A stretch of DNA of 45,454 nucleotides from Anaerolineales bacterium (GTDB lineage: Bacteria; Chloroflexota; Anaerolineae; Anaerolineales; UBA11579). The notes under the pieces were generated by a model. That model was not told the DNA's origin, ran no database searches, and worked only from the letters and a program-made list of their open reading frames with translations. The stretch covers positions 1 to 45,454 of the forward strand of contig JAHCIH010000016.1 of NCBI GenBank assembly GCA_026129335.1. Reading direction: 5' to 3'. The translations under genes were made by a program, and so were the position numbers. Positions 1 to 7,775 of this stretch are shown here, one piece after another. Every line of letters starts with the position of its first letter. Positions within the stretch are counted from its first letter, which is position 1.

Positions 1-702
1 GTCATTGCGAGGAGCACGGCGCTGCGAAGCAGCGGCAGCGGACGAAGCAATCTCGGCATGCAAGTCAACTCCAGATCACAAGTGCGTGCAGCGGCTATGC
101 GGAAGAGATGGTTCTATGAGTTCTTCGCTAGTCCGGCTCCGGCAGCCGGGTGTAGGTTGTAGTACCCGCTCAGAACGACAACCGGGCTCGTCATTGCGAG
201 GAGCAAACGAAGTAGTGGTCGAAGCAATCTCGGCATGCAAGTCACGCCCAGGTCACAAGTGCGTGCAGCGGCCATGCGGAAGAGGAGGCCCTATGGATTC
301 TTCGCTGGCCTGGGTTCGGCGGCCGGGTGATGGTTGTAGTACCCGCTCAGAACGACAAGCGGGGATGCTACGTCCTTGTCACGTCCCCGTCATTGCGAGG
401 AGCACACCCAGCCGAAGGCTGGGTAGCGGACGAAGCAATCTCGGCATGCAAGTCACGCCCAGGTCACAAGTGCGTGCAGCGGCCATGCGGAAGAGGAGGC
501 CCTATGGATTCTTCGCTGGTCCGGGTTCGGCGGCCGGGTGTAGGTTGTAGTACCCGCTCAGAACGACAACCGGGCTCGTCATTGCGAGGAGACCCGGCGA
601 AGCCAGGGTCGACGAAGCAATCTGAACGTTGATTTTTTAACTGCGGTCCAGATTGCTTCGTCGCTGCAGCGGCTGCGCCGCTTCGCTTCTCGCAATGACG
701 GG
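1..702. repeat. Tandem and inverted copies of a dispersed palindromic repeat
   Basis: Three tandem units begin with GTCATTGCGAGGAGC at 1, 190 and 389 (189, 199 and 189 bp long), and a short fourth begins at 578. Each unit continues into GACGAAGCAATCT within 30-60 bp. The first three then share a longer body ending near CCGCTCAGAACGACAA. An inverted copy lies at about 651-702 (AGATTGCTTCG ... CGCAATGACG), so 578-628 and 651-702 could fold together. Open frames here look like repeat artefacts: they share no protein family I recognise and follow the repeat period. No gene is supported in this stretch. Confidence 0.85.
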
Positions 703-732
703 GTCGGGTGATCAACGTTCAGCAATCGACAT

Positions 733-1512
733 TCAGCGTTCAGAAATCTTCAACACTTCCAACATCTCTGCGTGCAGCGTCGGGTTGGCCGCCAGGATGG
801 ACTGCGGCTTGCTGATGAAGTCCGGCTCACCGTGCACGTTGCTCACCAGGCCGCCGGCCTCCTGCACGATGAGAGCGCCGGCGGCCACATCCCAGGCGTT
901 CAAGCGGATCTCCCAGAAGCCGTCCAGCCGCCCGGCGGCCACATAGGCCAGGTCCAGCGCCGCCGAGCCCAGGCGGCGCACGCCCTGCGAGCGCCGCGAG
1001 AAGCGCTCGAACTCGGCGAAGTTGTTGTCGGGGTTCGTCCAGGCGTCGTAGGGGAAGCCGGTGACCAGCAGGCTGCTCTTTAGCTCGGCCACCTGACTGA
1101 CCTGGATGGGCTGGCCGTTCAGCTGTGCACCGCCGCCAAACTCGGCGGTGTACAGCTCCTCGGCCATCGGGTCGTAGATGGCGGCCAGGGTCAGTTGGCC
1201 GCCCTGCGCGTAAGCGATGGACACGCAGAACAGCGGCATGCCGTGCGAATAATTGAGCGTGCCGTCCAGCGGGTCCACGTACCATACGTGGCCCGCTGAG
1301 CCGGCATGTTCGCCGCTCTCCTCGGTGAAGATGGTGTGTCCGGCGAAGCGCCTGCCGATCTCGGCCACGATGAAATCTTCGGAGCGTTTGTCGATCTCGG
1401 TCACCAGGTCGATCTCGCCCTTGTACTCGATCTCATGCTGCTTCCCAAAGCCGTCGCGCAAAATTTCGCCCGCAGCGCGGGCGATGTCAATCACATCTGT
1501 GAGTTTAGGCAT
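733..1512 (-). CDS. suhB: Inositol monophosphatase family protein
   Basis: 259 residues, the normal length of the family. These Mg-dependent phosphatases hydrolyse inositol-1-phosphate and related sugar phosphates in the cytosol. The three metal motifs are visible: FTEESGEH (the GEES-type glutamates), VDPLDGTLNYSHG (the DPxDGTxNF signature) and, near the C-terminus, WDVAAGALIVQEAGG. The ATG at 1512 is preceded at only about 5 bp by TATAAC (complement of 1518-1523), which suggests a nearly leaderless transcript. It lies downstream of the HD-domain gene on the same strand with a 53-bp gap. The substrate cannot be fixed from sequence; fructose-1,6-bisphosphatase or NADP phosphatase activity is possible in this family. 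Confidence 0.88.
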   Translation of the reverse strand: MPKLTDVIDIARAAGEILRDGFGKQHEIEYKGEIDLVTEIDKRSEDFIVAEIGRRFAGHTIFTEESGEHAGSAGHVWYVDPLDGTLNYSHGMPLFCVSIAYAQGGQLTLAAIYDPMAEELYTAEFGGGAQLNGQPIQVSQVAELKSSLLVTGFPYDAWTNPDNNFAEFERFSRRSQGVRRLGSAALDLAYVAAGRLDGFWEIRLNAWDVAAGALIVQEAGGLVSNVHGEPDFISKPQSILAANPTLHAEMLEVLKISER

Positions 1513-1565
1513 GGGATTGTTATACCGCGGAGTAGTACCGGTAACTGGTAATTGCCAATTAGTGA

Positions 1566-2198
1566 TTACTTTTCTCCCCTTGCTTCGGCGTCCAATTGCT
1601 CGAAGTAGGCGTTGAGAAACTGCTGCCGGCCCCTGGCGATTTGTTTGGCCGTTTCGGTGTGCAGGCGGTCTTGAATCTTGCTTAACTTGAAGAGGTACTC
1701 GTGGTAGGAGCTGTGCGTTTCGTCCGGCTCCTTCTCGCCGGTCTGGCGGAACTGCTCCGAAGGCTGCGCATGGAACGGCCAGCCCATGACCACATCGTAG
1801 GCCAACGTGCGCGCCACACCGAAAGCGCCGATGACGTCCAGCTTGTCGGCGTCGAAGACCACCTGGGCCTCCAGGCTCGCCGGCGGCTCGTCGCCGCGGA
1901 AGCGATGGGCGCGGATGCAGTGCTGCACCGCGGCAATGCGCTCCGGCGGCCAGCCTTCGGCAGCCAGCACCTCGCCGGCGAACTCCGCCGAGAGGTGCTG
2001 GTGCTCGGCGCGGCCTTCGCCGCCGGTCTCGGCGCCGCTGGCGTCGTGCAGCAGCACTGCGGCGCGCACGATTTCGGCGTCAGCGCCCTCGGCGGCGGCT
2101 AGGCGCTCGGCCATATTCAGTACACGCAGCACATGGTCAAAGCCGTGCACCGGGTCTGTATCGGGATACCACTGGCGAGCTTGTTCGGCGGTTGGCAT
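1566..2198 (-). CDS. HD-domain phosphohydrolase
   Basis: 210 residues. The HD signature is clear: HGFDHVLRVLNMAERLA supplies the first His, LLHDASG the HD pair, and HLSAEFAG, HCIRAHRF and FDADKLDVIGA the later metal and phosphate ligands. This is the layout of small single-domain HD hydrolases of the YedJ type, which cleave phosphoester bonds of nucleotides or other small molecules. The ATG directly abuts the stop of the small membrane protein gene upstream, so the two are translated from one mRNA with hutI. The substrate is unknown. Confidence 0.8.
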   Translation of the reverse strand: MPTAEQARQWYPDTDPVHGFDHVLRVLNMAERLAAAEGADAEIVRAAVLLHDASGAETGGEGRAEHQHLSAEFAGEVLAAEGWPPERIAAVQHCIRAHRFRGDEPPASLEAQVVFDADKLDVIGAFGVARTLAYDVVMGWPFHAQPSEQFRQTGEKEPDETHSSYHEYLFKLSKIQDRLHTETAKQIARGRQQFLNAYFEQLDAEARGEK

Positions 2199-2399
2199 TT
2201 AGAAGCTGATATTCAGCCAATTGATGGCCAAATACGCAGCGCCAAGCAGTATAAACCCAACCAGCCCCACCACAAAGGCGCGGATGGCCAGGCGGATCAC
2301 TCCTCGGATGAAGATGATGGAAAGCCCTATGGCGGTGATGACGCCCAGCACCAACCAGTGCCCGGGCAGGCTATTGACCAGGGTATCCAGAATGAACAT
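2199..2399 (-). CDS. Small hydrophobic membrane protein
   Basis: 66 residues from the ATG at 2399, with two predicted membrane helices (about residues 12-28 and 34-58). The start is chosen over a GTG nine bases upstream because AAGAAAGGTG lies about 6 bp before the ATG. The first 29 bp overlap the end of hutI and the stop abuts the HD gene, so it sits in the middle of a translationally coupled operon. I recognise no family. The reading frame is supported by the operon packing, the good ribosome binding site and the coherent helices. Confidence 0.6.
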   Translation of the reverse strand: MFILDTLVNSLPGHWLVLGVITAIGLSIIFIRGVIRLAIRAFVVGLVGFILLGAAYLAINWLNISF

Positions 2400-3639
2400 G
2401 TAAGGCACCTTTCTTGATTACATTGCGTACAAGATTGGTGCCAAAGCGGTAGCCAAGTTGGCGGTAATCGGAAACATCCAGCAGCAGCAGATCGGCCTGC
2501 TTGCCGGGCTCGATGGAGCCGAGCTGCTCCTGGCGCTGAATGGCCGCCGCGGCGTTGATCGTGGTGGCGGCGATTGCCTCCGCCGGAGTCAGCTTCAGGT
2601 AGCGGCAGGCCAGGGCCAGCGAGAACTGCAGGTTCTCGCACCAGGCGGTGCCCGGGTTCAGGTCGCCGCCCACGGCCAGCAGGCCGCCCGCCTCGAGGAT
2701 GCGCCGCGCCGGCGTATAGTGCGCTTCGCTGAGCGCGAAGGGCGTGGCTGGCAGCGCCACGGCCACCGTGTCGCTGGCCGCCAGGGCGGCGATTTCCTCC
2801 GCCGAGGTGGCCACCAAATGGTCGGCGGAGACCGCGCCCAGTTCCACCGCCACGCCCGTGCCGCCCAGGTTGTCGAACTCGTCGGCGTGGATTTTTAGCG
2901 GGAAGCCCAGCGCCTTGGCCGCTTCCAGGATGCGCCGCGACTGGGCCAGCGAGAACGCGCCGGTTTCGCAGAACACATCCACGAAGGGCAGGGGGCGTCC
3001 GCTGGCGTGCTGTCCCCACCAGCTGTGCAGTTCTGGCAGCCAGTTCGCGCTCAGCTCGGCGACGTAATCGTCCGCCCGGCCTTTGAACTCGGCGGGGATG
3101 GCGTGCGCGCCGAGGAAGGTGATCGCCAGGTCCCAAGGGCCTTCATCGTCCAGGCGCAGCAGCGCCGCCAGCATGCGCAGTTCCGTCTCCAGGTCCAGCC
3201 CGTAGCCGCTCTTCGCCTCGATGGTTGTGCTGCCGTGGGCGAACATGGCGGCCAGCCGCGGCCGGGTCTGCGCGATGAGCTGCTCGGGGCTGGCCCCACG
3301 CGTGGCGCGCACCGTGGAGAGGATGCCCCCGCCGGCCTCCAGGATCTCCAGGTAGCTTTTGCCTTGCAGGCGCTGCTCGAACTCGGCGGCGCGGTCGCCC
3401 GCCCAGATGGGGTGGGCGTGCGCGTCCACGAAGCCAGGCATCAACACCCGGCCGCCGGCGTCCAGCTGCTCTTCGCCGGGGTAGGCGGCGCGCAGCTCGG
3501 CGCTGCCGCCCACGGCGACGATGCGGCCGTCGCGCAGCAGCACCGCGCCGTCTTCGATCAGGCCCAGGCGGCCCAGCGCGTCCCCGCGCTGCGGGCCGCC
3601 GGCCAGGGTGAGCACTTGGGAGGCGGAATGGATCAACAT
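2371..3639 (-). CDS. hutI: Imidazolonepropionase
   Basis: 422 residues from the ATG at 3639; a TTG two codons earlier is the alternative. The enzyme opens 4-imidazolone-5-propanoate to N-formimino-L-glutamate in histidine breakdown. Amidohydrolase landmarks appear in order: PGFVDAHAHPIWAGDRAAEFEQR (the HxH metal pair, split here only as a landmark), EAKSGYGLD, ITFLGAHAIP, KIHADEFDNLGG, SADHLVATS and GGDLNPGT, and a C-terminal GSIEPGKQADLLLLD as in the family. No other hut gene is in the window, so the pathway must be completed elsewhere. TATAAT (complement of 3649-3654) ends about 9 bp before the ATG, suggesting a leaderless or very short leader mRNA. Confidence 0.92.
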   Translation of the reverse strand: MLIHSASQVLTLAGGPQRGDALGRLGLIEDGAVLLRDGRIVAVGGSAELRAAYPGEEQLDAGGRVLMPGFVDAHAHPIWAGDRAAEFEQRLQGKSYLEILEAGGGILSTVRATRGASPEQLIAQTRPRLAAMFAHGSTTIEAKSGYGLDLETELRMLAALLRLDDEGPWDLAITFLGAHAIPAEFKGRADDYVAELSANWLPELHSWWGQHASGRPLPFVDVFCETGAFSLAQSRRILEAAKALGFPLKIHADEFDNLGGTGVAVELGAVSADHLVATSAEEIAALAASDTVAVALPATPFALSEAHYTPARRILEAGGLLAVGGDLNPGTAWCENLQFSLALACRYLKLTPAEAIAATTINAAAAIQRQEQLGSIEPGKQADLLLLDVSDYRQLGYRFGTNLVRNVIKKGALHVHSGYPGQ

Positions 3640-3674
3640 GACCAAAGCATTATAGTGCGGTGCTCAAGGCTTTC

Positions 3675-3703
3675 TTGACACGCTTAACCCGCTATGCTAG
3701 AGT
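3675..3703 (+). promoter_or_regulatory. Sigma-70-type promoter for the roadblock/V4R/GT2 operon
   Basis: A perfect -35 box TTGACA (3675-3680) is followed after 17 bp by TAGAGT (3698-3703), which matches the -10 consensus at four of six positions. It lies 44 bp upstream of the GTG start of the roadblock gene and overlaps the upstream part of the divergent hutI promoter. Confidence 0.6.
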
Positions 3704-3746
3704 TGCCCCGTTTGATTGACTGTGCGGGATTGCCATCGAGAATTCA

Positions 3747-4118
3747 GTGAACGTTTCCCGGAACACACAACTGTCCGCCCGATTGCAGGCGCTGCTGGAA
3801 GGCACCCCTGAGATTGAAGGCGCCGCCGTGGTCAGCCCCGACGGCCTGGCGATCGCCTCCGCGCTGGCCGACGGCATCGAAGAAGACCGCGTGGCCGCCA
3901 TGTCTGCCGCCATGGTTTCGCTGGGCGAGCGCATCGCCCGCGAGCTGGGCCGCGGCGTCATGGAGCAGGTCTATGTGCGCGGCTCCGAGGGCTACGCGGT
4001 GCTCACCGCTGCCGGCCCCCAGGCCATGCTGACCGTGATGGCCCGCGGTGATGTGCCGCTGGGCCTGCTGCTGCTGGAGCTGCGCAAGGCCGTGGCCGAC
4101 CTGCAAATTCAGCTCTAG
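3747..4118 (+). CDS. Roadblock/LC7 domain protein
   Basis: 123 residues starting with GTG. The whole chain is one roadblock/LC7 domain: LQALLEGTPEIEGAAVVSPDG, then a helix rich in Ala around AAMSAAMVSLGERIARELG, then VYVRGSEGYAVLTAAGP and MARGDVPLGLLLLELRKA. Such proteins dimerise and regulate small GTPases or act as scaffolds in bacteria. It is the first gene of a three-gene run, 9 bp before the V4R gene. No MglA-type GTPase is present in the window, so the partner is unknown; the neighbouring V4R protein is the obvious candidate. Confidence 0.85.
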   Translation: MNVSRNTQLSARLQALLEGTPEIEGAAVVSPDGLAIASALADGIEEDRVAAMSAAMVSLGERIARELGRGVMEQVYVRGSEGYAVLTAAGPQAMLTVMARGDVPLGLLLLELRKAVADLQIQL

Positions 4119-4127
4119 CCGGCCGCC

Positions 4128-4763
4128 ATGCAGCCTATCCCCGCCAGCGGCCTTACCCTGCCGAACCGCTTTGCCCTGATCGCTTTGCAATCTCTCGAAG
4201 GGCTGCTCAAGCCAAAGGGCATGGAAACGCTGCTGCTCACCGCCCACTTGCCCCATCTGATCGACCAGTACCCGCCCGCCAACCTGGAGCGCGGCTTCGA
4301 TTTCGCCGATTTCGGCGCGCTCAATCTGGCGTTGGAAGAGATGTACAGCCCGCGCGGCGGGCGCAGCATGGCGTTGCGCGCCGGGCGCAGCCTGTTCGCT
4401 CAGGCGCTCAGCCGCTTCGGCGCGCTGGCCGGCGTGGAGGCGGTGGCCTTCCGCATGCTGCCGCAGGGCCGCAAGCTGCGTGTGGGCCTCGGCGCGCTGG
4501 CGCGCATCTTCAGCGCCATGAGCGACCAGCGCTCCTGGGTGCAAGAGACCCGCGAGCACTTCCATTACCTGGTGCAGCCGAATGCAACCTGCTGGGGCCG
4601 CTCCGGCGAGGATGGCCCCGTGTGCTACATGATGGTCGGCATCCTCCAGGAGGCGCTACTGCGCATCTCCGGCGGGCGCGAGTTCCGCGTGGTCGAGGCG
4701 GAGTGCGCCGCGGCCGGCGGCGAGCTGTGCCGCTTCGTCATCCAAAAAGAGCCGGTCGGCTAA
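4128..4763 (+). CDS. V4R-domain sensor-like protein
   Basis: 211 residues. The C-terminal third carries the V4R (4-vinyl reductase) signature, with TCWGRSGEDGPVCYMMVGIL followed by ECAAAGGELCRFVI, where paired Cys residues and the G-x-x-C-x-F ending are typical. V4R domains bind small hydrophobic ligands or metal and are found in bacteriochlorophyll BchJ and in sensor proteins. The N-terminal half is helical with no domain I recognise. It is packed between the roadblock gene and a GT2 gene (gaps of 9 and 3 bp), so the roadblock and V4R proteins probably form one signalling unit. The ligand is not deducible. Confidence 0.75.
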   Translation: MQPIPASGLTLPNRFALIALQSLEGLLKPKGMETLLLTAHLPHLIDQYPPANLERGFDFADFGALNLALEEMYSPRGGRSMALRAGRSLFAQALSRFGALAGVEAVAFRMLPQGRKLRVGLGALARIFSAMSDQRSWVQETREHFHYLVQPNATCWGRSGEDGPVCYMMVGILQEALLRISGGREFRVVEAECAAAGGELCRFVIQKEPVG

Positions 4764-4766
4764 GCC

Positions 4767-5492
4767 GTGAAAATCACCCTGGTGCTGCCCACCTATAACG
4801 AAGCTGAGAACCTGCCCAAACTGGTGCCGGTGCTGATGGACCTGCCGCTGCCGGGTTTACGTGTACTCGTGGTGGACGACCTGAGCCCGGACGGCACCGG
4901 CCAGGTGGCCGAAGACCTGGCCCGCCAGTATCCTGGACGCATCGAGGTGCTGCATCGCCAGGGGCCGCGCGGTCTGGGCAGCGCTTACGTCTTCGGTTTC
5001 GAGCACGCCCTGCGCGGAGACGCTGAAACCATTGCCCAGATGGACTGCGATTTCTCGCATCCGCCGGAAAAGCTGCCTGAGCTGGTTGCCAAGCTGGCAG
5101 ACAGCGACCTGGCGCTCGGTTCGCGCTACATTCCCGGCGGCGGCGTGGACGTGAACTGGCCCTTCTGGCGTAAGGCGCTCTCGCGCTGGGCCAATTTCTA
5201 CGCCCGCAGCATCTTGCGCCTGCCGGTACACGACGTCACCGGTGCCTATCGCCTGTGGCGCCGCGAGCTGCTCGAGCGCGTGCCGTACCAAGAGGCCGTT
5301 TCCAATGGCTATGTCTTTTTGGTGGAGATGCTTTATTTGGCGAAGCTGCAGGGCGCGCGCTTTGGCGAAGTGCCAATCTATTTCGCCGATCGGCAATTCG
5401 GCGCGTCCAAGATGAATATGGGGGTGCAGTTGGAGGCGGCGCTGCGCGTCTGGCAGATGGTCTGGCACTACCGTGCCCGGCGCGGAAGCTAG
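4767..5492 (+). CDS. Polyprenol monophosphomannose synthase-like GT2
   Basis: 241 residues starting with GTG. It is a GT-A fold family 2 glycosyltransferase of the dolichyl-phosphate-mannose synthase group. The motifs are VLPTYNEAENLPKLV at the N-terminus, VVDDLSPDGTG, RQGPRGLGSAYVFGF, QMDCDFSHPPEKL (the DxD-like metal site) and SNGYVFLVEMLYLA with FADRQFGASKM near the end. These enzymes pass mannose from GDP-mannose to a lipid phosphate on the inner face of the membrane. There is no C-terminal membrane segment, as in soluble DPM1 forms. It ends 4 bp inside the convergent surE gene. Confidence 0.85.
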   Translation: MKITLVLPTYNEAENLPKLVPVLMDLPLPGLRVLVVDDLSPDGTGQVAEDLARQYPGRIEVLHRQGPRGLGSAYVFGFEHALRGDAETIAQMDCDFSHPPEKLPELVAKLADSDLALGSRYIPGGGVDVNWPFWRKALSRWANFYARSILRLPVHDVTGAYRLWRRELLERVPYQEAVSNGYVFLVEMLYLAKLQGARFGEVPIYFADRQFGASKMNMGVQLEAALRVWQMVWHYRARRGS

Positions 5493-6325
5493 GCGGGGCG
5501 TTTGGCCGGGCTGGTCTGGCGCAGCTGGTTTTCCAGCTCCTGCATGTCCACCCGCGCGGTCATATCCATACTTAGCGGCGTCACCGCCACCTGGCGGTTG
5601 GCCATCACCACATACACGTCCGAATCTTCTTCGAACACGCTGATGTCCGGCACCTGCGCGTAGCCCGTGGGGCCGGCCACGTCCCACGAGGGGCGCTCCG
5701 GCGCGGTGGGCAGGTAGAAGCGCTGCCGGGTCAGCCGGGTCATCACCCAGGGGGTCTGCGGCGTGGCGTCTGAAGGCACTTCGATTTTCAGCACCTGCAT
5801 ATCTTCAGGGAACTTCTTGGTCAGTAGCTCGGCGGCGAACAGCTGGGTGAAGTACGCCGCCACACTGAAGTCGATCTCATGCGAATTGGACATGTGGTAC
5901 TTGTGTTCGGTCTCCAGCGAGACGGCCAGCGCGGGGATGTCGTATGAGGCGCCTTCCAGCGCGGCGCCTACCGTGCCTGAGATGGTCACGCCGGTGCCGA
6001 AGTTGGTGCCGTAGTTGATCCCCGCCACCACCAGGTCTGGCTGCGTAGGCATGATTTCCAGGATGGCGTGCTGCACGGTCTGGGCCGGCGTGCCGCCCAC
6101 CGCGTAGATGCTCCAGGTCTTGCCGTGCACGGTCAGGCTCTGCGTGGTGATGATGCCATCGGAAGACGTGGGCATGCTGCGGCCCATGCCGGAGGATTGC
6201 TGGCGCGGCGCCGCCACCCACACGAAGCCGAGCGCGGAAAGCGCCTCCGCCGCGGCCCACAGGCCGGGGGAGTTGATGCCGTCGTCGTTGGTCAGCAGAA
6301 TTTGAGGTCGATCTTTCTTGGACAT
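5489..6325 (-). CDS. surE: 5'-nucleotidase SurE
   Basis: 278 residues from the ATG at 6325; an ATG two codons upstream is the alternative. SurE dephosphorylates nucleoside monophosphates and short polyphosphates. The N-terminal ILLTNDDGINSPGLWAA contains the Asp-Asp metal pair, followed by VAAPRQQSSGMGRS and the Asn site VAGINYGTNFGTGVTISGTVGAA, all diagnostic. TATAAT (complement of 6335-6340) lies so close to the start that the message should be nearly leaderless, which favours the inner ATG. It converges on the GT2 gene with a 4-bp overlap. Confidence 0.92.
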   Translation of the reverse strand: MSKKDRPQILLTNDDGINSPGLWAAAEALSALGFVWVAAPRQQSSGMGRSMPTSSDGIITTQSLTVHGKTWSIYAVGGTPAQTVQHAILEIMPTQPDLVVAGINYGTNFGTGVTISGTVGAALEGASYDIPALAVSLETEHKYHMSNSHEIDFSVAAYFTQLFAAELLTKKFPEDMQVLKIEVPSDATPQTPWVMTRLTRQRFYLPTAPERPSWDVAGPTGYAQVPDISVFEEDSDVYVVMANRQVAVTPLSMDMTARVDMQELENQLRQTSPAKRPA

Positions 6326-6393
6326 GGGCATGGAATTATAGCAGTCCGTGGGGCGCTGTCCACCCGGCAGCCGGACGAAGAAACGGATGCAGG

Positions 6394-7773
6394 TTAGGGC
6401 AGGGGGTTGCGGTTCAGCCAGTCGCTGCCCAGGCGCACCTCCACATCCACCGGGCTGTTCGGGTCGAACTCGTGGATGATGCGCGCACTGGGCACGCCCA
6501 TCAGCTCGGCCAGGAAGGCCAGCGTATAGGGGTTGCCGGTGCGGTCCACCAGCACTGTCTGCCCGCTGCCGGGGCCGTTGGCCGTTTCCACCACGGTGGC
6601 CCCCAGGCCGCTGAGGTACTGCTGGGTGCGTTCGCCCAGCCCCGCATCGCCACTGTCGTTGCGGATCAACAGCCGGGGCGCTTCGGCAGCCATGCGCTCC
6701 TGCGGGCTGCCCGGGGTCAGCGGGCCCAAATTCGTGTTGCCGGTGAACACCTGGTCGCGCAGTTCGTGGATCTTGTCCGGGATCGGGATCAGGATCGCCA
6801 GGTCGTCCGGTGAGCGCCCGTAGATGATCTGCTGCTCGCCGATCACTGCCCGGCGGATGTCCTCCGAGTCGATTTGCGTAGCCAGCACCGCCAGCTGGAT
6901 GGCGTCTTGCAGCGAGAGGTTGGTGCGGATGCCGGCCGACAGCTCGGCGTAGATCTGCGGGGCGTTGGCGATCAGGCCGGGCAGCAGGTTGAAGTCCACG
7001 ATGCGGTCGCGGATGCCCAGGATGACCTGCTGCTGGCGCTCCGAGCGGGCGAAGTCGCCGCCGGAGCTGTAACGCTCACGCGCATAGGCCAGGGCGATGT
7101 GGCCGGGCAGCACCTGCACACCGGGCTGCAGGTCCCTCGGCGGGAGGTCCCTGCCGATCGGGTCCACCCGGATGGTCGCCGGCACGTTGATCTTGACACC
7201 GCCGATCAGGTCGATGAAGCGCACGAACGAATCGAAGTCGATCACCGCGTAATAGTCGATCGGCACACCCAGGGTCTGCTCCACGGTGCGCATCGCCAGG
7301 GCTGGTCCGCCGCCGGGGATCTTGTGCAGCTCACCTAAGTAATAGGCCGTGTTGATTTTGTTTGGCGTGAAGCCCGGGATGACCGCCCACAGGTCGCGCG
7401 GCACCGACATCATCCCGGCCGTCTTGGCCACCGGATCCACGCTGAGCAAGATCATCGTGTCGCTACGCGCCGCGCCGCTCACCGAATCGCTGTCGCGGGA
7501 ATCCAGACCCATGATCAGCACGGTGACGCGGTCGGCGCCGCTCCACGCCGGCGGCAGGGTGAAGCCCTCCGGTACTTCCATGGAGATGCTTTGCGTGTTG
7601 GACTGCACCAACAGCGGGATGCCGAAGAGGCCGCGCGGCGAGGTGGCGGCCATGTGGGTGAAGCTGAAAGCCAGCGGGGCCAGCAGCAGGCTGAGCGCGA
7701 CGAAGACGCCAAAGGCCAGCCACGACAGGCGGCGGTGGCGGTGCACGAAGGAGGGCAGTTTGAGGCGCGCCAC
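6394..7773 (-). CDS. LytR-CpsA-Psr (LCP) family phosphotransferase
   Basis: 459 residues from the GTG at 7773, placed three bases after the stop of the upstream gene; the open frame runs further upstream but would there overlap that gene. A short basic N-terminus and one membrane helix (LAFGVFVALSLLLAPLAF) anchor an extracellular LCP domain. It contains VLIMGLDSRD, ARSDTMILLSVDP, SVPRDLW, KINTAYYLG, and the Arg-rich ALAYARERYSSGGDFARSE that binds polyprenyl pyrophosphate. A C-terminal LytR_C domain starts near LLIRNDSG. LCP enzymes attach secondary polymers to peptidoglycan or cell-surface acceptors. The polymer here is unknown. Confidence 0.88.
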   Translation of the reverse strand: MARLKLPSFVHRHRRLSWLAFGVFVALSLLLAPLAFSFTHMAATSPRGLFGIPLLVQSNTQSISMEVPEGFTLPPAWSGADRVTVLIMGLDSRDSDSVSGAARSDTMILLSVDPVAKTAGMMSVPRDLWAVIPGFTPNKINTAYYLGELHKIPGGGPALAMRTVEQTLGVPIDYYAVIDFDSFVRFIDLIGGVKINVPATIRVDPIGRDLPPRDLQPGVQVLPGHIALAYARERYSSGGDFARSERQQQVILGIRDRIVDFNLLPGLIANAPQIYAELSAGIRTNLSLQDAIQLAVLATQIDSEDIRRAVIGEQQIIYGRSPDDLAILIPIPDKIHELRDQVFTGNTNLGPLTPGSPQERMAAEAPRLLIRNDSGDAGLGERTQQYLSGLGATVVETANGPGSGQTVLVDRTGNPYTLAFLAELMGVPSARIIHEFDPNSPVDVEVRLGSDWLNRNPLP

Positions 7774-7775
7774 GG

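Noticed and set aside
1..702. CRISPR array
   Set aside because: The units are about 190 bp with repeated bodies rather than short repeats with unique spacers, and no cas gene is present.
5..715. Open frames in the repeat block at the left end
   Set aside because: They follow the repeat period, share no recognised protein pattern, and differ only by repeat copy.
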